Below are positions 42,121 through 51,699 of a stretch of 64,000 nucleotides of DNA, in pieces. Location: contig NZ_WTVG02000001.1 in the NCBI RefSeq assembly GCF_012910705.2, forward strand, positions 51,563 to 115,562. The letters are read 5' to 3'. The position numbers and the translations under genes are program-made. Within the stretch, counting starts at the first letter, position 1. Each line of letters starts with the position of its first letter. The notes below the pieces were generated by a model. The model did not search any database and was not told the origin of the DNA. It saw only the letters and a program-made list of their open reading frames with translations. Source of the stretch: Aromatoleum anaerobium (GTDB lineage Bacteria > Pseudomonadota > Gammaproteobacteria > Burkholderiales > Rhodocyclaceae).

Positions 42121-43514
42121 GTGTGGATCGCGCGGCCGTAGGCGGCGAGCGTCGCCTCGTGGAGCATCTCGGACAAGGTCGGATGCGGGAACACGGTGTG
42201 CATCAGCTCAGCTTCCGTGGTTTCCAGCGTCTTGCCGATCGAGAAGCCCTGGATCAGCTCCGTCACCTCGGCGCCCACCATGTGCGCACCGAGTAGTTCG
42301 CCCGTTTTGGCATCGAAGACCGTCTTGATGAAGCCCTCCGGTTCGCCCAGCGCGATGGCCTTGCCGTTGCCCATGAACGGGAAGCGTCCGACCTTCAGCT
42401 CGTAACCGCGTTCCTTCGCCTGCGCTTCGGTCAGCCCGATGCTCGCGATCTGCGGGCGACTGTAGGTGCAGCCCGGAATCCGTGTTTTGTCGAGCGGATG
42501 GATGCCGTCGACGCCGGCGATCCGCTCGACGCAAAGGATGCCTTCGTGGCTCGCCTTGTGAGCCAACCACGGTGCCCCTGCGACGTCGCCGATGGCATAG
42601 ACGCCGGGCTCGCCGGTCTGGCACCACGCGTCGGTGACGATGTGGGTGTTCTCGACCTGAACGCCGGTGCCTTCCAGCCCGAGGTTCTCGACGTTGCCGA
42701 CGATGCCCACCGCGGCGATGACGCGATCGGCGCGGATCTCGGTTGTTGTGCCCTTGGTGTCGATGACGGCGATGACGCTGTCGGCCTGCTTCTGCAGCGA
42801 CACGACGGAGGAGGAGGTCAGCAGCTTCATGCCCTGGCGTTCGAAGGCCTTGTGGGCGAAGGCCGAAACTTCGGCGTCTTCGACGGGCAGGACGCGGTCG
42901 CGGACCTCGACGACCGTCACTTCGGCGCCGAGGGAGCGATAGAAGCTCGCGAATTCGATGCCGATCGCGCCCGAACCCACGATCAGCAGGGATTTCGGCA
43001 TGCGCTCGGGCGTCATCGCTTCCTTATAGCTCCACACCAGCCGTCCGTCCGGCTCCACCGGCGCCATCGCTCGCGCGCGCGCGCCCGTCGCGAGGATGAT
43101 GTGCGTCGACTGGATCTCGGACACGCCATCCTTTTGTTCGAGCCGGATGGTGCCCGACCCCGCAAGCCGGCCCGAACCCTCGAAGACCTGCACCTTGTTC
43201 TTCTTCAGCAGGTGTTTTACGCCCGCATTCAACTGCGCCGCGACACCGCGCGAGCGCGCGACGATCTTCTGCAGATCGAAGGAGGCGCCCTGGACTTCGA
43301 GGCCGAAGTCGCCGGCATGCTTGAAATGATCGAAGATCTCCGCCGAGCGCAGCAGCGCCTTGGTCGGGATGCAGCCCCAGTTGAGGCAGATGCCGCCCAG
43401 ATGCTCGCGTTCGATCAGCGCCGTACGCAGGCCGAGCTGCGCCGCGCGGATCGCGGCGACATAGCCGCCGGGGCCGCCGCCGATCACGGTAAGGTCGAAT
43501 TTTTCCTGTGCCAT
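42117..43514 (-). CDS. dihydrolipoamide dehydrogenase (E3) of hydroxybenzoquinone dehydrogenase
   Basis: A 465-residue flavoprotein disulfide reductase. FAD-binding motif VIGGGPGGYVAAIRAA, redox pair Cys43/Cys48 in GGICLNWGCIPTKALL, NAD-binding VGSGAIGIEFASFY and the C-terminal His-Glu dyad in HTVFPHPTLSEML. ATG 43514 is chosen because the FAD motif follows directly; the longer frame is antisense-like sequence within E2. It reoxidises the lipoyl arm of E2 with NAD+. In A. anaerobius the complex is named BqdLMS; which letter is E2 or E3 I do not remember with certainty. Confidence 0.92.
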   Translation of the reverse strand: MAQEKFDLTVIGGGPGGYVAAIRAAQLGLRTALIEREHLGGICLNWGCIPTKALLRSAEIFDHFKHAGDFGLEVQGASFDLQKIVARSRGVAAQLNAGVKHLLKKNKVQVFEGSGRLAGSGTIRLEQKDGVSEIQSTHIILATGARARAMAPVEPDGRLVWSYKEAMTPERMPKSLLIVGSGAIGIEFASFYRSLGAEVTVVEVRDRVLPVEDAEVSAFAHKAFERQGMKLLTSSSVVSLQKQADSVIAVIDTKGTTTEIRADRVIAAVGIVGNVENLGLEGTGVQVENTHIVTDAWCQTGEPGVYAIGDVAGAPWLAHKASHEGILCVERIAGVDGIHPLDKTRIPGCTYSRPQIASIGLTEAQAKERGYELKVGRFPFMGNGKAIALGEPEGFIKTVFDAKTGELLGAHMVGAEVTELIQGFSIGKTLETTEAELMHTVFPHPTLSEMLHEATLAAYGRAIHT

Positions 43515-43525
43515 TGCCGCGCTTC

Positions 43526-44809
43526 CTATACCAGCAGACCGAGGGGGGTTTCGAGCAGCGCCTTGAAGGCGGCCAGGAATTCGGCGCCCACGGCGCCGTC
43601 GACGACGCGGTGGTCGACGGACAGCGTGCAGGTCATCACCGTCGCGGGCACGATCGCGCCGTCCTCGATCACCGGCCGCTTCTCGGCCGTGCCGACCGCC
43701 AGGATGCACGCCTGCGGCGGGTTGATGATCGCCGCGAAGTCGCGCACGCCGTACATGCCGAGATTCGAGATCGTGAAGCCGCCGCCCTGGTATTCGTCGG
43801 GCTTCAACTTGCCCTGGCGGGCGCGTTCGGCGAGGTCTTTCACTTCGGCGGAAATGGTGCCGACGCTCTTCGCATCGGCCTGACGAACGACCGGCGTGAT
43901 GAGCCCGTTCGGCGTCGCTACCGCCACCGAGATGTCGATGTCGCGGTAGCGGCGCACGCCCTCGTCGCTCCACGACGCGTTGGTCGCCGGCACCCGCTTC
44001 ATCGCCGCGGCGACCGCCTTGACGATGAAGTCATTGACCGAGACCTTGACGTCCGGGAGCGATCCGTTGACCTGCTGGCGCAGCGCGAGGAGCTTGTCCA
44101 GCCGGCAATCGACCGTCAGGTAGAAATGCGGCACCTGCTGCTTCGATTCGCTCAGGCGCTGCGCGATCACGCGTCGCATCGACGAATGGGGAATGAGCTC
44201 GTAGCCGGCGCCGGCCGCCTGCGGCGCCGCAGGCTGTGGCGCCTTGACGGGCGCTTCGGCGACAGGTGCGGCCACGGCACCGGACGCCGGTCTCTGGGCG
44301 CTCATCGCCGCCTCGATGTCGCGCTTCACGATGCGCCCCTGCGGGCCGGAGCCGGAAATGTTGACGAGGTCCAGGCCGTGCAGGAGGGCGAGGCTGCGCG
44401 CCAGCGGGCTCGCAAAAATGCGCGTGCCGTCGTGGGCAGCCGGAGCGTGCCCGGTCGACGGCGCTGCGGCCGGGGCTGCGACCGCAACCGCGACCGCCGT
44501 CTCCCCGCCCACGGCCGCTGCGGTCGGGGCGGCCGCCGATTGCGCCGCGGAGATGGTGCCACCCAAGGTTTCACCCGGCGCGAGCAGCGCACCCATGGGC
44601 TCACCGACCTTGACGGTCGCCCCGTCCGCGACGAAGGCCTTGAAGATGCCTTCCGCTTCCGCTTCGACCTCGAGGATCGCCTTGTCGGTCTCGATCTCGG
44701 CGATGACCTCGCCCTTTGCGACGGTTTCCCCGTCCTTCTTGAGCCAGCGCGCCAGCGTCCCTTCGGTCATCGACGTGGATACCGACGGCATGATGATTTC
44801 TGTTGCCAC
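43526..44809 (-). CDS. dihydrolipoamide acyltransferase (E2) of hydroxybenzoquinone dehydrogenase
   Basis: A 427-residue protein. The lipoyl domain (1-80) has the acceptor Lys43 in EIETDKAILEVE. A peripheral-subunit-binding domain (RIFASPLARSLALLHGLDLV, about 128-165) is flanked by Ala/Pro linkers. The catalytic domain ends with the active-site motif SVDHRVVDGAVGA. It resembles pyruvate/acetoin dehydrogenase E2. It transfers the acyl unit made by E1, most likely acetyl to CoA. It lies 12-17 bp from E3 and E1. Confidence 0.92.
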   Translation of the reverse strand: MATEIIMPSVSTSMTEGTLARWLKKDGETVAKGEVIAEIETDKAILEVEAEAEGIFKAFVADGATVKVGEPMGALLAPGETLGGTISAAQSAAAPTAAAVGGETAVAVAVAAPAAAPSTGHAPAAHDGTRIFASPLARSLALLHGLDLVNISGSGPQGRIVKRDIEAAMSAQRPASGAVAAPVAEAPVKAPQPAAPQAAGAGYELIPHSSMRRVIAQRLSESKQQVPHFYLTVDCRLDKLLALRQQVNGSLPDVKVSVNDFIVKAVAAAMKRVPATNASWSDEGVRRYRDIDISVAVATPNGLITPVVRQADAKSVGTISAEVKDLAERARQGKLKPDEYQGGGFTISNLGMYGVRDFAAIINPPQACILAVGTAEKRPVIEDGAIVPATVMTCTLSVDHRVVDGAVGAEFLAAFKALLETPLGLLV

Positions 44810-44825
44810 AGTTTCTCCCGACTCG

Positions 44826-47048
44826 TTATGCGGTGATCGAATTGCCTGCCGGCGACGGTGTCGCGGGCAGGGGTTGGCCCATATCGGCCATCATCCTGGT
44901 GAAACCGGCGCGAATCTCCTCCGCGCCGACGAAGGCGGCACGCTCGAGCACCTTCGAAACGGACGGCGACGACTCGCCGCCGTGGATGCGCTGCACCGGC
45001 TGGTCGAGGTAGTCGAAGAAGCGCCGCTGGATCTCGTCGGTTAGCATCGCGCCGTAGGAAACGGTTAGCGGGCCCTGTTCGAGCACGACCACGTTGTTTG
45101 TCTTGCGGATGCTTTCGCCGATCGTGGCCCAGTCGATGCCGGCGCGGTCGAGCGAGCGCAGGTCGATGATCTCGACGTCGAGCCCCATCTCGTCGGCCAC
45201 CTTGAGCGCGAGCGGAGTCATCGCCAGGTAGGTGAGGACCGTGAAGGCCGAGCCCTTGCGCACGACCTTGGCCTTGCCGAGCTCGATGCAGTAGTCGAGA
45301 TCTTCCAGCGGCCCCTGGTCGGTGGTGTTGTAGAGATCCGTGTGTTCGATGACCAGAACCGGGTCCTCGCACTTCAGCGCGCTGTTCATCAATCCGACGT
45401 AGTCGAACGGCGTGCTCGGCGCCACGATGCGCCAGCCGGGCCACATCGCGTACATGCCGGCCGGGTCCATCGAGTGCTGCGAGCCGTAGCCGGTGCCGAT
45501 GGCGCACTTGGTGCGCAGCACCAGCGGTACTGCCGAGTCGCCACCGAACATGTGGCGCGCCTTGCCGATCTGGTTGAACAGCTGGTCGGCTGCGACCAGC
45601 GCGAAGTCGGAATACATCAGTTCCACGACCGGCCGATACTGGCCATCCTGGGCGACGCCGCCGGCAAGGCCGACAAAGCCCTGTTCAGCGATCGGAGCCG
45701 GGATGATGCGGTCGGGGAAGCGCTCGGCCAGTCCCTTGGTGGCGCCGTTCGTTCCGCCCTTGAGCCGATGGATGTCCTCGCCCATGCAGAAGACGCGCTC
45801 GTCGGTCTCCATCCGGCGCCCCATGACCCTGGCCACGGCATCGACGAACTTTACGTCGCCCACCGGGCCGGACGCGGTTTCCAGTTCCTCGAAGCGGGCA
45901 TCCTTGAACTCGGACAGATCGCCACGCAGGCCCTGGTCGCGGAATTCCGGCTTGGGCCACAGTTCTGCGCGTATGCGGCGTTTGGAGCCTTCACCTTCGA
46001 CCAGGCGTTCCACGATGCCCTGCATCGCGCTTTCGCAGTGCCGGCGAATCGCGGTGTTTTCATCGGCGGTGAGCCACTGGAGATTGATCATCTCGCGCAC
46101 CGTGCGGTCCAGCGGATCCTTCGCGATCCATGAGGACTCCTCGTCCTTCTTGCGATAGCCGAAGGCGCTGCCGGCCACCGAGCCGCCGTGATGGAAATAA
46201 CGGTAAAGGACCGCCTCGATGATCGTCGGCCCCTTGCCCGCGCGCATGCGCTCGATGGCAGCTTCCGACGCGAGCCGCACGGCCACCGGGTCCATGCCGT
46301 CGACGCGCCATGCCGGAATCGCATACGCGCCGCCGCGCGAAGATAGGCGGGTTTCCCGGGTTTCCTCCTCCAGCGTCGTGGACACCGCGTAGCCGTTATT
46401 CTCGATGAAGAAGCAGATCGGCAGGTTCCACAGCGCCGCGAGGTTCATCGATTCCGGCACGGCGCCGATGTTCATGCCGCCGTCGCCGAAGAAGGTGAAG
46501 GTGACCTCGCCCTTATTGCGCCGCTTCTGTGCCCACGCCAGCCCGTTGGCGATGGGCACCCCACCGCCGACGATGGCGTTGGTGCCCATCGCTCCTGCCT
46601 CGACCCAGCGCAGGTGCATCGAGCCGCCGCGGCCCTTGCAGAAACCGTCGGAGAGGCCAAGGATCTCCGCGAGGGTGCGGTAGAGGAAGGTCTGGACTTC
46701 TTCGGGCAGGGGAGCGGCGCGCGGATCGTAGGAGGGTGAATCGATGTGCTGCATCCCCTTAACGAGGAACTGGTGGTGGCCGCGATGGGCGCCGGTGATC
46801 ATGTCGCTGGAATTGAGCAGCATCACGGAGCCGACGGCGCCGCCTTCCTGGCCGATGCTGGAGTGGGCCGGCCCGTGCACGAGGCCGAGCTTCTCCAGGT
46901 TCAGCACCGCCTCCTCGAACGCGCGCACGAGGTGGTGGTAATACAGCACGCGCAGCAGTTCTGTCTTGCCGAGCTTCTTCCAGTCTTGCGGGGTCGAAGC
47001 CAGCTCGATCCAGGGCTCGGCGTAGTCTAGATTGGTAATCCTTGGCAT
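44826..47048 (-). CDS. bqdL: thiamine-diphosphate E1 component, alpha and beta fused, of hydroxybenzoquinone dehydrogenase
   Basis: A 740-residue protein that joins E1-alpha (about 1-350; TPP motif GDGGMN at 188-193 to NN217) and E1-beta (about 395-740; FCMGEDIHRLKGGTNGATKG, APIAEQGFVGLAGGVAQDG). In acetoin and branched-chain dehydrogenases these are usually two genes. In A. anaerobius a pyruvate-dehydrogenase-like complex, BqdLMS, converts 2-hydroxy-1,4-benzoquinone with NAD+ to acetate-level and malate-level products; this gene fits its large subunit. A -24/-12 promoter lies 94 bp upstream. Confidence 0.88.
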   Translation of the reverse strand: MPRITNLDYAEPWIELASTPQDWKKLGKTELLRVLYYHHLVRAFEEAVLNLEKLGLVHGPAHSSIGQEGGAVGSVMLLNSSDMITGAHRGHHQFLVKGMQHIDSPSYDPRAAPLPEEVQTFLYRTLAEILGLSDGFCKGRGGSMHLRWVEAGAMGTNAIVGGGVPIANGLAWAQKRRNKGEVTFTFFGDGGMNIGAVPESMNLAALWNLPICFFIENNGYAVSTTLEEETRETRLSSRGGAYAIPAWRVDGMDPVAVRLASEAAIERMRAGKGPTIIEAVLYRYFHHGGSVAGSAFGYRKKDEESSWIAKDPLDRTVREMINLQWLTADENTAIRRHCESAMQGIVERLVEGEGSKRRIRAELWPKPEFRDQGLRGDLSEFKDARFEELETASGPVGDVKFVDAVARVMGRRMETDERVFCMGEDIHRLKGGTNGATKGLAERFPDRIIPAPIAEQGFVGLAGGVAQDGQYRPVVELMYSDFALVAADQLFNQIGKARHMFGGDSAVPLVLRTKCAIGTGYGSQHSMDPAGMYAMWPGWRIVAPSTPFDYVGLMNSALKCEDPVLVIEHTDLYNTTDQGPLEDLDYCIELGKAKVVRKGSAFTVLTYLAMTPLALKVADEMGLDVEIIDLRSLDRAGIDWATIGESIRKTNNVVVLEQGPLTVSYGAMLTDEIQRRFFDYLDQPVQRIHGGESSPSVSKVLERAAFVGAEEIRAGFTRMMADMGQPLPATPSPAGNSITA

Positions 47049-47141
47049 CCTCGTTCCTCAGGGTGATGTTCAGTGGCGACTTTTTCCGTACGCCGGATCC
47101 TTGCTCGATCCGGACGCTCACCGGATTAACAAGCCTTGAAG

Positions 47142-47157
47142 TGCAAGAGCCATGCCA
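47142..47157 (-). promoter_or_regulatory. sigma54 promoter of the bqd operon
   Basis: On the minus strand TGGCATGGCTCTTGCA fits the -24/-12 consensus (TGGCAY-N5-TTGCA). The expected transcription start is near 47132. Confidence 0.82.
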
Positions 47158-47231
47158 TTCAGTAAAATGTCATCCAAGGCATTGAATTAACAATGAAACG
47201 CAATGCGGATCGGGTGTTTTCAAGGTCTATC

Positions 47232-47251
47232 TTTGCGACACGCGTCGCAAA
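47232..47251. promoter_or_regulatory. upstream activating site between the divergent bqd and hydroxylase operons
   Basis: TTTGCGACACGCGTCGCAAA, 8-bp arms around 4 bp, centred about 110 bp upstream of the predicted bqd start. This agrees with the 103-111 bp reported for the A. anaerobius activator sites. Confidence 0.78.
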
Positions 47252-47371
47252 TTGAAACCCGTTTCGCAAAAGCATGCATGCCGTGTCGCAGACGGCCGCT
47301 CGTGGCGTCCAAACAGCGAATTCGCAAGGATTGCGACGAGTGTGTACCGCGTGTAGCGGTTTGAGACGTGA

Positions 47372-47396
47372 TTCGCAGACTGCGACGCGCATGCCA
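47372..47396. promoter_or_regulatory. upstream activating region of the hydroxylase promoter
   Basis: Tandem half-sites: TCGCAGACTGCGA at 47373-47385, with a further TGCGACG at 47397-47403. The cluster is centred 105-120 bp upstream of the predicted hydroxylase transcription start. Confidence 0.65.
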
Positions 47397-47474
47397 CTGC
47401 GACGACTCGACTGCCGCATTCGCCTCGGCAATAAAACCCATAAAAATCAGTAAAGTGAGCAGTTGTTCACGGAC

Positions 47475-47490
47475 TGGCACAGCAATTGCG
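47475..47490 (+). promoter_or_regulatory. sigma54 promoter of the resorcinol hydroxylase operon
   Basis: TGGCACAGCAATTGCG: perfect TGGCAC, 5-bp spacer, TTGC. It lies 129 bp before the hydroxylase start codon; transcription should begin near 47500. Confidence 0.88.
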
Positions 47491-47618
47491 ACGTGCTGTG
47501 GCATGGCACGATCGTCCGGAAAGCATTGAGACGCCAGGGCGAGACTGACGAATAAGCAATGGAGACTGGTCCGCGGACCAAATCAGGAAATGATGAGAAC
47601 CAAAGGAGGAAACAGGGA

Positions 47619-50600
47619 ATGAAACAGGCGCTCCTGAAAACGATTCTGTTCGGGGTGACTCATATTCTTCGGCGCACGGCGAAGAAATACCCCTCCTTCA
47701 GGGAAGAGATGAAGCGGCGCAACTGTGTCGTTCAGATCAAGCTGAAGGATGGCAGCATCGGCCGTCATTACACATTCCTGCGCGGAGCGGTCAAATCGCA
47801 AGCGGGCATCCATTCGAATCCGGATGTCACGCTGATCTTCAAGGATCTGCCGACCGCCTTGTCGTTCCTCAAGCCCGGCGCCGACCAGGCCGAGATTCTC
47901 AACGCCGCCAAGAATTTTCGCGTCATGGTCATTGGCCGCGACGAGCTGTCGGTGTGGTTCATGCAGCTGATGAACCAGTTGCAGACCATCGGTCTCGAAG
48001 TCGGCACGAGAATGCCGGACGGCACCGTGCGCTACACGACGAACACCAATGGCGGTCCGATGTTCGTGTATGTCAAGGACGGGCGCATCGTGCGCATGAC
48101 GCCGATCGTGTTCGACGAGAAGGATGCGCCATCCTGGTCTATCCAGGCGCGCGGCAAGACCTTCACGCCGTGGCGCAAGTCCACATTGAGCCCGCATGCG
48201 TCGGGCCTCAAATCGATGGTCTATTCTGACAAGCGGTTGCTGTATCCGATGAAGCGCGTGGACTTCGACCCCAACGGCGAGCGCAATCCGCAGAACCGCG
48301 GCATTTCCGGCTACGAGCGTATCAGCTGGGACGAGGCGCTCGACATTGTTGCCAGCGAAATCAAGCGAATGAAGAAGGAGCACGGCCCGGGCGCGATCGC
48401 GATGCCCATGCCCTCCCATCACCAGTGGGGCAACATCGGCTACTACCTGAGCGCGCTGTTGCGGTTCGGCAACCTCATCGGTTTCACCCGCGTCCACCTC
48501 AATCCCGACAGCTGGGAAGGCTGGTACTGGGGCGCGATGCATCACTTCGGCAGCGCCCTGCGTCTGGGTGCGCCGAGCTTCTACGGCACCGTCGAGGACT
48601 GCCTCAAGGAAGCGCAGCAGATCGTCTTCTGGTCCAGCGATCCCGAATCGACGAACGGCCTCTACGCGGGCTTCGAGGGAACGCAGCGGCGCCTGTGGGC
48701 GAAGGAACTCGGCATCGAGTTCGTGCATATCGATCCGCACCTCAACCCGACTGCGCAGCTGCTGGGCGGCAAGTGGCTCTCGATCCGGCCCGGCACCGAC
48801 TCCGCGCTAGCGAACGCGATCATGTTTGTGTGGGTGACCGAAGGCCTCTACGACAAGCAGTACGTGACCGAACGCACCACCGGATTCGACGAGTGGCGCG
48901 ACTACCTGCTCGGCAAGGAAGACGGCGTGCCGAAGACGCCCGAATGGCAGGAAGCCGAGACCGGCATTCCGGCCCACCTGTGCCGCGCTCTGGCGAGGTC
49001 GTGGGGCAGCAAGAAGACCTACCTTGCGGCGGGCGGGCTCGGTGCAGGCTTCGGCGGTGCTGCGCGCACGGCGACCGGCTCGCAGTGGGCGCGCTGCATG
49101 ATCCTCATGATGGCGATGCAGGGCTGGGGCAAGCCGGGCATCAACTTCGGCAACCTGCAGATGGGCGCGCCGCTCGACTACAACTTCTATTTCCCGGGTT
49201 ACGCCGAAGGCGGCATCTCCGGTGAAATCGCCTTCACCGCGTCGGGCATCAACAACTACCAGCGCATGCCGCACCTGATCACCATGAACCCGGTGAAGCA
49301 GATGATTCCGCGCCAGCGCCTGCCCGAAGCCATCATCGACGGTTACTCGAAGGGTTTCATGTGGGACGGCTCCTCGATCGAGGCGCAATTCGCGCCCTTC
49401 GAATACCCGATGCCGGGCTACTCGAAGATCCACATGCTGTACCGCTACGGCGGCTCCACCTTCGGGACGATCGCGAAATCGGGCCGCTTCGAGCAGTCTT
49501 ACCGTCATCCCTCGATCGAGTTCGTGGTGAACCAGTCTATCTGGTTCGAGGGCGACGCCAAGTTCGCCGACATCATCCTGCCCGCCTGCACGAGCTTCGA
49601 GCGCTGGGACATCAGCGAATGGGCCAACTGCGCCGGCTACATCCACCACAACAACGCGCAATTGAATCACCGCGTGGTCACGCTCCAGCACAAGTGCATC
49701 GAGCCGCTTGGCGAGTCGAAGTCCGACTATCAGATCTATCTGGAAATCCTGCACCGCCTGGGTTTGGGCGCGATGTTCTCCGAGGGCTGCAGCGAGCTCG
49801 ACTGGTGCAAGCGCGTATTCGACTCCACTGACCTGCCCAGGTACGTCAGCTGGAAGGAATTCGTGAAGAAGGGCTACCACGTCATTCCCGCGGAGGCCGA
49901 GAACATGCGTGATCCGGTCTCGATGCGCTGGTATGCGGAAGACCGGCCCAAGGACGTTCCCGAGCCCCATCCCTTGCCCTCGCAGTTCTCGGGCGAATTC
50001 GGCAAAGGGCTGGAAACCCAGTCGGGCAAGCTCGAATTCGTGTCCTCCTCGCTGCTGCGCGGACAGGCCGACAATCCCGAGCGCCCCGCGCTCAACCGCT
50101 ACCTCCCGGCGTGGGAAGGGCCGCATGCGAAGGAACTGTTCGAGAAGTATCCGCTGCAGATGATCTCGACTCACCCGCGCTACAGCTTCCACACCTACGG
50201 CGACGGCAAGGACAGCGTCCTGAACGATATCGACGACCATCGCATCTTCATCAACGGGTACTACTACTGGGTGATGAAAGTGAACCCGCAGGACGCGGCG
50301 AAGCGCGGCATCCACCATCACCAGCCGATTCGCGTCTTCAACGACCGCGGTTCAGCGATCTTCGTTGCCGACGTGTCGCCGCTGGTGGGTCCGGGGAGCA
50401 TGAAGACCTTCGAGTCGAATGCCGACTACGATCCCGTCCATTCCCATGGCGTCGACGGCATTTCGGATCGCTCCGGTTGCGCCAACGTGCTGACTTCTCC
50501 GCGCCCGCAACAGCAAGGCACCGAGGGCATGGCCGCGAACTCCTGCCTCGTGGAAATGGAGCCCTGGACGCCGCCCGCAGGCCTCAAGAGCCATGTCCAG

Positions 50601-50672
50601 ATCAAGGGCATGCCGCCGTCGAACGAGCGTCCCGCAGCGAGCGCGAAGGCCGCAGCGGCCGTCCGCGTGTGA
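47619..50672 (+). CDS. rhL: resorcinol hydroxylase large subunit (Mo-bis-MGD enzyme, DMSO reductase family)
   Basis: A 1,017-residue molybdopterin enzyme related to pyrogallol-phloroglucinol transhydroxylase; it adds a water-derived hydroxyl to resorcinol, giving hydroxyhydroquinone without oxygen. The Mo ligand is expected to be Ser298 next to Asp297 in LNPDSWEGWYWG, matching the Asp-Ser of the transhydroxylase. It has no N-terminal 4Fe-4S cysteines. The first ~125 residues (EEMKRRNCVVQIKLKDGSIG, LTALSFLK-like region) look like an SCP2-type domain and are extra. ATG 47619 has AGGAGG 10 bp upstream; an earlier in-frame ATG at 47559 lacks one. Confidence 0.92.
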   Translation: MKQALLKTILFGVTHILRRTAKKYPSFREEMKRRNCVVQIKLKDGSIGRHYTFLRGAVKSQAGIHSNPDVTLIFKDLPTALSFLKPGADQAEILNAAKNFRVMVIGRDELSVWFMQLMNQLQTIGLEVGTRMPDGTVRYTTNTNGGPMFVYVKDGRIVRMTPIVFDEKDAPSWSIQARGKTFTPWRKSTLSPHASGLKSMVYSDKRLLYPMKRVDFDPNGERNPQNRGISGYERISWDEALDIVASEIKRMKKEHGPGAIAMPMPSHHQWGNIGYYLSALLRFGNLIGFTRVHLNPDSWEGWYWGAMHHFGSALRLGAPSFYGTVEDCLKEAQQIVFWSSDPESTNGLYAGFEGTQRRLWAKELGIEFVHIDPHLNPTAQLLGGKWLSIRPGTDSALANAIMFVWVTEGLYDKQYVTERTTGFDEWRDYLLGKEDGVPKTPEWQEAETGIPAHLCRALARSWGSKKTYLAAGGLGAGFGGAARTATGSQWARCMILMMAMQGWGKPGINFGNLQMGAPLDYNFYFPGYAEGGISGEIAFTASGINNYQRMPHLITMNPVKQMIPRQRLPEAIIDGYSKGFMWDGSSIEAQFAPFEYPMPGYSKIHMLYRYGGSTFGTIAKSGRFEQSYRHPSIEFVVNQSIWFEGDAKFADIILPACTSFERWDISEWANCAGYIHHNNAQLNHRVVTLQHKCIEPLGESKSDYQIYLEILHRLGLGAMFSEGCSELDWCKRVFDSTDLPRYVSWKEFVKKGYHVIPAEAENMRDPVSMRWYAEDRPKDVPEPHPLPSQFSGEFGKGLETQSGKLEFVSSSLLRGQADNPERPALNRYLPAWEGPHAKELFEKYPLQMISTHPRYSFHTYGDGKDSVLNDIDDHRIFINGYYYWVMKVNPQDAAKRGIHHHQPIRVFNDRGSAIFVADVSPLVGPGSMKTFESNADYDPVHSHGVDGISDRSGCANVLTSPRPQQQGTEGMAANSCLVEMEPWTPPAGLKSHVQIKGMPPSNERPAASAKAAAAVRV

Positions 50673-50720
50673 TGCGACCCGGACAAGCGACGACATGACC
50701 AGGATAAAGGGTTAACTGCC

Positions 50721-51617
50721 ATGAAAAAGTGGAACCTCATCATCGATGTGGCCAAGTGCGAGAACTGCAACAACTGCATGCTGACCACCCGCGACGAACA
50801 CGTCGGAAACGACTTCCCGGGCTATGCCGCGCCGCAGCCCGTGCATGGACACAACTGGATCAAGATCCACCGCAAGGTGCGCGGGCAGGACGGCATGGTC
50901 GACGCGGCCTACCGCCCGACGATGTGCAATCACTGCGACGACGCCCCGTGCGTCAAGGCCGCAGGGGACGGGTCGGTGTACAAGCGACCCGACGGCATCG
51001 TCATCATCGACCCGCAGAAGGCGCGTGGGCGAAAGGACATCGTCGGGGCATGTCCCTATAACGTCATCTTCTGGAATGAGGAACTGCAACTCCCGCAGAA
51101 GTGGATTTTCGACGCTCACCTGCTCGACCAAGGCTGGAAGCAGCCGCGCTGCCAGCAGTCCTGCCCGACCGGGGTGTATTGGGCGGTGCAGGTCGAGGAT
51201 TCGGAAATGCAGGATCTGGTGAAGAAGCACAAGCTCGAAGTGCTGCGCCCCGAACTGAACACCAAGCCCCGCGTGTACTACAAGAATCTCTACCGGTTCG
51301 ACAAGTGCTTCATCGGCGGGAGCGTGGTGGCGGAGATCGACGGCGTCCTCGACTGCATCTCCGGAGCGCGTGTGGTGCTGAAACGCAAGGGTCAGGAGAT
51401 CGCCTCCGCCGAGTCGGATACCTTCGGCGACTTCAAATTCGACGGGCTGGATTCGGCCAGCGGTGATTACCAGGTGGAAGTCGCGCATCCGAAACTGGGA
51501 TCCGCGAAAGCCGCGGCGAGCCTGACGGACAGCCAGTACCTCGGCTTGATCAGGTTGCAGCAAGGCGGAACGTCCACATCGAGTTTTTCGCCCGCCCAGC
51601 AGCGCGCGCAGGCGTGA
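50721..51617 (+). CDS. rhS: resorcinol hydroxylase small subunit (4Fe-4S ferredoxin-type)
   Basis: A 298-residue electron-transfer subunit. Cysteine groups typical of a multi-cluster DMSO-reductase-family beta subunit are CENCNNC (13-19), MCNHCDDAPC (about 68-77), GACPYNV and CQQSCPTGV. The C-terminal ~90 residues (ISGARVVLKRKGQEIASAES, DTFGDFKFDGL) form a Cna-B-like barrel, as in the transhydroxylase small subunit. It carries electrons from the Mo site toward the respiratory chain. It lies 48 bp from the large-subunit gene. Confidence 0.92.
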   Translation: MKKWNLIIDVAKCENCNNCMLTTRDEHVGNDFPGYAAPQPVHGHNWIKIHRKVRGQDGMVDAAYRPTMCNHCDDAPCVKAAGDGSVYKRPDGIVIIDPQKARGRKDIVGACPYNVIFWNEELQLPQKWIFDAHLLDQGWKQPRCQQSCPTGVYWAVQVEDSEMQDLVKKHKLEVLRPELNTKPRVYYKNLYRFDKCFIGGSVVAEIDGVLDCISGARVVLKRKGQEIASAESDTFGDFKFDGLDSASGDYQVEVAHPKLGSAKAAASLTDSQYLGLIRLQQGGTSTSSFSPAQQRAQA

Positions 51618-51624
51618 CGTGCCG

Positions 51625-51647
51625 CCTGCCGCGCTTGCGCGGCGGGC
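51625..51647. terminator. hairpin after the hydroxylase genes
   Basis: GCCTGCCGCGC, TT loop, GCGCGGCGGGC form a strong stem, followed by a second GC-rich stem. There is no T run, so this may be an attenuator or mRNA-stabilising structure rather than a full terminator. Confidence 0.45.
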
Positions 51648-51699
51648 GACCCTGCGGCCGGTTCGCCGCGCCGCAGGGGCAGACAAGGAATCGTGGATC

